A DNA stretch of 64,000 nt from assembly GCA_000708835.1 (NCBI GenBank), contig DF237081.1, positions 1-64,000 on the forward strand. Reading direction: 5' to 3'. Below are positions 60,001 through 64,000 of the stretch, piece after piece (position 1 is the stretch's first letter; every line of letters starts with the position of its first letter). A program made the position numbers and the translations under genes. Below the pieces are notes generated by a model, which saw nothing but the letters and a program-made list of their open reading frames with translations, was not told the origin of the DNA and made no database searches. This DNA comes from Klebsormidium nitens. Taxonomy: Eukaryota; Streptophyta; Klebsormidiophyceae; Klebsormidiales; Klebsormidiaceae.

Positions 60001-63000
60001 CTATAGCGACGTGACTGCCGAAAAGTGCAGTATGGCTCACCGCAACGCCCTGAGCCCTTCCCGCATCGAAGCAGGGGGTGGTCTGGGACAGCCTGCTGAA
60101 GGAGTCTATACTGATGGGGACCGTACTTGACACCAACCGCCGGACGGGGTAGTCAACGTAGCCCACGAGCCCTGGACAGTATCAGAGTAGATGGATCAGT
60201 GCAAAAGGTGCATCTGCCTACATCCGCACCCGCATGAGTGAATGTAGACTAGGTCTTATCGGTTGAAGCAGCCAACCTTGTGGGTATCGTTTCTTGACAT
60301 CGCATCCTTATTGACCATAGCAAATGGTCCACTTACCATAGCAGATGCCCAGGATCAGGCCAAACACCACGGCAGTAGCGCCCGACCAGAGGAGTGCACT
60401 TGTGATCCTCTGCGTTGCAGTCCTGCGGGCACAGAGGCGAAGGGTATCAATGTCGGCAAAGCTTTTCCAACCGCGTCCTCCAATGAAACTTGAGGAGCAT
60501 AAGTGGAGCACAAAAGGAGATGTAGAGCAGCAACATTTGCTACTGGTTCGTCAACCAACCAAGCCAGCAAACGACGACACTGACCGAACAAGGATAGAGA
60601 GAGGCCCAGCTCACTTCTTCTAGCTGTGAAAAAAGAAGGGAAATGGGATGCATTTATAATGCTCCGACCAGAAGAGAAAAGAAACGTAGACACCAAGCAA
60701 AAGAAGAAGGAAATAAATCCAGCTCATTCCTTCTGGTCCACCTCGTCGAAGAAGATAGGTGAACGGGATGTGATGACGGTACAACCCTTCAGAAGGACAC
60801 AACAACGTAAATACCGAGCAAACTAGAGGAGGCTTAGATCCGGCTCACTTCTCCTGGTCGCTCGTAGAAAACTGCCGTGAGCAGGTCGCGTTGACAATAC
60901 AACCCTTCAGAAGGGAAAAGAAACGTAAACATCGAGCAGACCAGAGGAGGGATAAACCAGACTCACTTCTCCTGGTCCGCCTCGTAGAAAAAGACGGTGA
61001 AAGGGATGACGAGGAACACGAGAACCGCGTCGACGATGTAGATCGCGTACCAGAGCTCCTTCATCGGGAGCGTCAGGTTGCAAGCGCCGTTGACCACCTG
61101 GCTCTGGCACGCGTTGCGGTTGGCGACGTCGAGGGGCAGCATCAAGATGGACAGCTGGGCGACGGTCAGGCCGAAAACCTGGCAAGAGACGAATTGCTGA
61201 TCAATGAAGAGGGACGCAAAATGAGAACAAAAGGTCAGCCTCTCAGGGGGCCTTGATCCGGAGGATGGGTGAGAGCTTGTTGAAAAGGGGAGCTGCGGAA
61301 TGAGCGGGTCATTCTCTTTCTGGGGGGGCGGAGCACCAGGCAGCGGATTGTTCCAGAAAAGTCAATCGACGAAGTGGGGGATAGCTTGCTGGAAAGCGGA
61401 GCTGTGGGCAGCTAGGGGGCGGTCAGGCCAAACATTTGGCAAGGGACGGAGGGTGGATGCAATATCGTTTCAAGAAGGAGGGCGCTGATGAACCAAGAAA
61501 TAGTCTTAGGGAGTGGTGGCTGAACAAAGGCTGTTGGGTGAGAACTTGCCAGAGGAGTAGTATCAGAATGGACAGCTCTTTGTCCGTTCAGCTTCTCAGC
61601 TGGGCGACTGAGGAGCCAAGAGCTGTGGCGGGAAGGGCTGGTTTTCCTTGGGGGGGCCTGTTGATCGAGGGTAGAATCAGTCCCACGAAGGGGATTGTGG
61701 ATTGATGCAACGGGTTGGTCACAAACTGCGAATACTCCGCTCAAAAGTGGAGCTATAAAATAGACAGTTGGACCTTGACAAGGCCAAAATGCTGCTAACG
61801 AGGGAGGGGGGGAGGCAGAAAGCATGCTGGGGAGAGTTGACTGGAGAGGAAGAAACAGGCGCAAGGGCTCTGGAGCTCTATGTAAGGGTTGAGGGACTGT
61901 CGATCGTAAAAGAGAGCATCAAAAAGCACAGCTGGGCCTGTGTGAAGCAGGAAAAACGGGGGGGAATAGGGTGTCAGAGGTGATGCTAACTGAGCAGGGG
62001 GCCATAACAGTAAAGAAACCATCGGTTTTCAATGAGAAATTCATCGCCAGGAGGGTGGGACATTCTTTTCGAACTAAGGAGGATCAAGATTGACAACTGA
62101 GAGACGGTGAGGCTAAAGCCTGTGGGGGGAGGGAGCTGCAAAGATTAGGGAGGGGGGCATGCAGAGGGGACAACCACCCAGCTAAAAGGGCTCCCGAGCA
62201 GAAATCCAAGTGAAGTTTGGCTGCATATCTCAGGTGCCCAAAAGCCTAAACCTGTTCCTTATGACCCCAATATGATCTCAAGAGTTTTCCGCCAACTTTC
62301 CTGGACATTGGATCCACCAAACAAGGCCTTGAAGTTTAGCAGAATGGCTGGGAAAAGTGACAGGTGTCAAATTTGTTGCAATCAAAACCTCATATTAGGG
62401 GCTCCACCGCTTATGACCGGCCGAATTTTGGTATATAGGTAGGGGATGGCCCCTATAAGACGCCTACAAAATTTGGTATAGGCATACGCGGTGGAGCCCC
62501 AGATCTGTGCTCGCTACGATTGCCATTTTATTTGCCTGGGTGGTTGCCCCCTCTGGGGGCATGTTGACCAAGAAAACATAAGCTCCATGAAAGGGGGGTT
62601 GGCTGGTCAAGCGCATTTGTATTGGAATGGGGGAGAGCTTGGTCACAGGAAAGCAGTAAGGTTGACAGCTTAGGAAGGGGGGCCGGAAGCATGTGTTGGC
62701 AGGAAGTATGGAGGGAGTTTGAAGTGGGGCGGTGGGAAGGGGTGGCCAGGGCTGGGGTAAGCAGAAAACGTGAGCCCAGGTGTCCTCAACTACAGCAGGT
62801 GCACTATTTCAGTTTCTCATGAGCTGCCGGAGAAAATCGCATTGCTCATCAAAAATTCTTCCTCGTCTAACAATGGCAAGTCAGCTTGCTTGGGCCCCCA
62901 ATCTGCGCAAAGCGCCTCTCAACCAGGCCTATGCTTTCTTTGTCGTCCAGGAGACTGCCTCGCACTCCACAATGGTTCAATTCGAGCTTAGCACACAGCT

Positions 63001-63599
63001 GAGGCCCGGTGACCACAGGGCTGATTAAGTCTGAAGAACGACCAGTGTCAACCAGAAGCACAGGGATCGGCCCTCCATGCAAGTGTGCAACCTCTTCAAG
63101 AAGTTGCAGCTCAAGGTCATATGTGTCTCGGTTGAGTACACCCAAAATTTTCTTCTGCAAATGACTGGCTGAAACTGCTGTTGATGTATACTGAAGCACA
63201 AAGGGTTTGAGCAGAGGAAGTCGGGTTGTTGCCCCTGAATTGCTGGGGTGTATCTAAAATGGGCCTTCCACTAGTCATTTGAAGATGCAGAATGCTAATC
63301 TAGATCAAATTGTTCCAGCAGAGTGGCGCTCCGATGCAAGCACAAGCGATTCAAAAAACAGATATTGGCGCCAGTCTCCTGCTTGATTATTGCTTCATAA
63401 TTTAGGGTTTGCTGACTATGCAATGGATGCAGGAGACAGATCTTGAGGAACGAAATCTTACCACAATAAACTTGGGAAAGTAGGCCTGATTCCTGTCATC
63501 TGGATGCTGGTAGTTGATCAGCACATAGATGTTGATGACAACAACCAAAACGGATATGATCACCGCCAAGACTATAAGGAAAACGCTGAAGTCCGACAT
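54022..63599 (-). CDS. LIMR/LMBR1-family multispanning membrane protein
   Basis: Twelve exons join in phase to 517 residues: 63599-63462, 61178-60967, 60422-60337, 60171-60041, 59402-59292, 58622-58524, 58062-57940, 57383-57146, 56602-56488, 55315-55250, 54606-54496, 54145-54022. The length and full-length similarity fit plant LIMR proteins, from Asn-Tyr-Gln-His-Pro-Asp-Asp near residue 29 to Leu-Arg-Gly-Ile-Lys-Tyr-Leu near the C-terminus. I count about nine hydrophobic segments, with a charged cytosolic loop in the middle (Arg-Arg-Pro-Thr-Ala-Val to Met-Tyr-Pro-Gln-Gly-Glu). Animal relatives are a lipocalin-1 receptor and a lysosomal cobalamin exporter; the plant function is not established. 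Several introns hold arrays copied from neighbouring exon edges. Confidence 0.95.
55690..56487 (-). repeat. About six decayed copies of exon 9 end in LIMR intron 9
   Basis: The plus-strand form CTCACTTCATGGGATGAATGG... GAGCAGGTTGAA, which spans the exon 9 donor, recurs near 56380, 56300 (partial), 56197, 56095, 55896 and 55792, followed in most copies by GCAGATGGGCAAA. Spacing is about 100 bases, with one near 200. On the minus strand several copies still read as variants of Phe-Asn-Leu-Leu-x-Phe-Thr-Ile-His-Pro. Confidence 0.92.
56855..57066 (-). repeat. Two decayed copies of exon 8 end in LIMR intron 8
   Basis: Segments at about 56989-57066 and 56855-56925 copy the last 70 bases of exon 8 (AACTTGACGAAGGCCTGGTTC, GCGGC-GCTTGATGAGCACG on the plus strand). 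The nearer copy is the more faithful; it starts just after a donor-like position. Confidence 0.95.
57450..57810 (-). repeat. Three decayed copies of exon 8 start in LIMR intron 7
   Basis: The exon 8 start and acceptor (GTACATCTCGGTCAGGTACG... CTGCTCGTCCTCCT... AGCAGCTCCTG on the plus strand) recur at about 57453-57513, 57602-57661 and 57754-57803. The first two end in an acceptor-like CTCCTCTG or CTTCTGTGGG. Confidence 0.92.
60605..60966 (-). repeat. 120-bp tandem array copied from exon 2 end in LIMR intron 2
   Basis: Plus-strand CTCACTTCTCCTGGTC, spanning the exon 2 donor at 60961-60980, recurs at about 60844, 60724 and 60610, a period close to 120 bases. The intronic half (AACCCTTCAGAAGG... 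AAACGTAAA) repeats with the same register. Divergence grows with distance from the exon. Confidence 0.95.
61405..61630 (-). repeat. Decayed copies of exon 2 start in LIMR intron 1
   Basis: GGGCGGTCAGGCCAAACATTTGGCAAGGGACG-like sequence at about 61413-61445 copies the exon 2 acceptor region at 61159-61192. A weaker copy of the GGACAGCTGGGCGAC exon portion lies at about 61590-61610. Confidence 0.7.
62398..62500. mobile_element. Hairpin MITE-like element in LIMR intron 1
   Basis: Perfect 13-bp terminal inverted repeats (GGGGCTCCACCGC at 62398-62410 and its complement at 62488-62500) enclose a roughly 77-base middle that is itself imperfectly palindromic (AATTTTGGTATA-TAGG against CCTA-AAATTTGGTATAGG is a direct near-repeat, and GGGGAT-GGCCCCTATA is palindromic). 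No coding capacity. I did not identify a target-site duplication with confidence. Confidence 0.6.
62867..63199 (-). mobile_element. Retropepsin-like retrotransposon remnant in LIMR intron 1
   Basis: An open frame of 110 codons contains Val-Leu-Leu-Val-Asp-Thr-Gly-Arg-Ser-Ser-Asp-Leu-Ile-Ser, which matches the active-site loop of retroviral-type aspartic proteases (Asp-Thr-Gly followed by Ser and a hydrophobic-Ile-Ser), preceded by the usual hydrophobic strand. No reverse transcriptase, integrase or LTR is recognisable nearby, so this is a fragment of a gag-pol element captured in the intron. Confidence 0.5.
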
Positions 63600-64000
63600 G
63601 GTGCCTCGTACCTAGACAGTGACTGTTCTAATTGATTGAAGGGTGCACCGCTGCAATACAACAGCTTCAACTGACTGTGATGGAATCACGCAACCCCAGG
63701 CAGTAACCTTAGGTTTAACTCAATCAACCTGCTGAAGCGGTCTCCCTAATTGCAACCCTTCTGCGCCCATCACCAAGAGAGGGCACATCGCAACTCATTA
63801 CCTACTTTCATAAATAGCAGCCCTAAGCGCTACAAAGCTCCACAGCTTGTAGACGCATGCTCCTGCGACCCCATCAATGCGCCATCATCTGGCTGCGCAG
63901 TAGCTGCGCTTTCTTTTTCCTCGCGATCCAACTGCAACTTTCAATTTGGCGCTTCTCTTGTATTTTACGTTAGAATTTTCTTCGCATATTTGTAAAATTT
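63600..64000. other. 5' flank of the LIMR gene
   Basis: Upstream of the LIMR start codon; it should contain the 5' UTR and promoter. No further gene is seen before the window ends. Confidence 0.45.

Noticed and set aside
1-64000. CRISPR array, prokaryotic operon or phage island
   Set aside because: Spliced genes, a split tRNA gene and the absence of ribosome-binding-site-led gene clusters show eukaryotic nuclear DNA; the repeats here are decayed tandem copies, not spacer-separated direct repeats.

Overview
The window is nuclear DNA of a eukaryote. Genes are split into many short GC-rich exons by GT-AG introns of about 0.1-2.3 kb, on both strands, with long gene-poor gaps between them. The best-conserved genes have green-lineage architecture: a plant-type LIMR/LMBR1 membrane protein and an IES2/INO80B subunit with PAPA-1 region and HIT-type zinc finger. 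My best guess is a streptophyte green alga such as Klebsormidium; this is inference from protein type and gene structure. All exon joins were built by eye from splice motifs and reading phase, without transcripts.

Layout. 1-1.5 kb: tandem repeat and exon fragments of a minus-strand gene running off the left edge. 2.9-3.3 kb: minisatellite. 4.7-9.9 kb (-): five-exon Crinkler (CRN)-type coiled-coil plus P-loop NTPase gene, bracketed by two direct copies of a roughly 230-250 bp repeat. 11.5-17.6 kb (-): 12-exon secreted beta-helix protein. 21.1-23.5 kb (+): small secreted cysteine-rich, PAN/Apple-like protein. 25.4-30.2 kb (+): two-RRM RNA-binding protein with an organelle-targeting-like N-terminus. 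30.7 kb: foldback GC hairpin. 32.4-33.8 kb (-): small coiled-coil protein. 34.7 kb (+): intron-containing tRNA-Arg(UCU). 36.5-38.0 kb (-): fragments that may come from a tyrosine-recombinase-like gene. 38.5-40.3 kb (-): acidic, disordered protein. 40.6-46.1 kb (-): very large disordered protein with a chain of 42-bp mini-exons at its 3' end. 47.8-52.7 kb (+): INO80 complex subunit B. 54.0-63.6 kb (-): 12-exon LIMR/LMBR1 gene carrying a hairpin MITE-like element and a retropepsin remnant in its first intron.

The most striking property crosses gene boundaries. In at least five unrelated genes, an intron next to an exon holds several decayed tandem copies of that exon's own edge together with its splice site. 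Copies of exon 3' ends lie downstream of the donor, and copies of exon 5' ends lie upstream of the acceptor, with periods mostly of about 75-180 bp. The coding exon stays single and intact while its junction is multiplied inside the intron. In the 40.6-46.1 kb gene the copies are phase-compatible 42-bp units with splice sites and could be real exons. This looks like a local mechanism of intron growth and possibly of new exon birth.

The genes do not form one pathway; they are a mix of housekeeping genes (INO80B, LIMR, RRM, tRNA) and lineage-specific ones.
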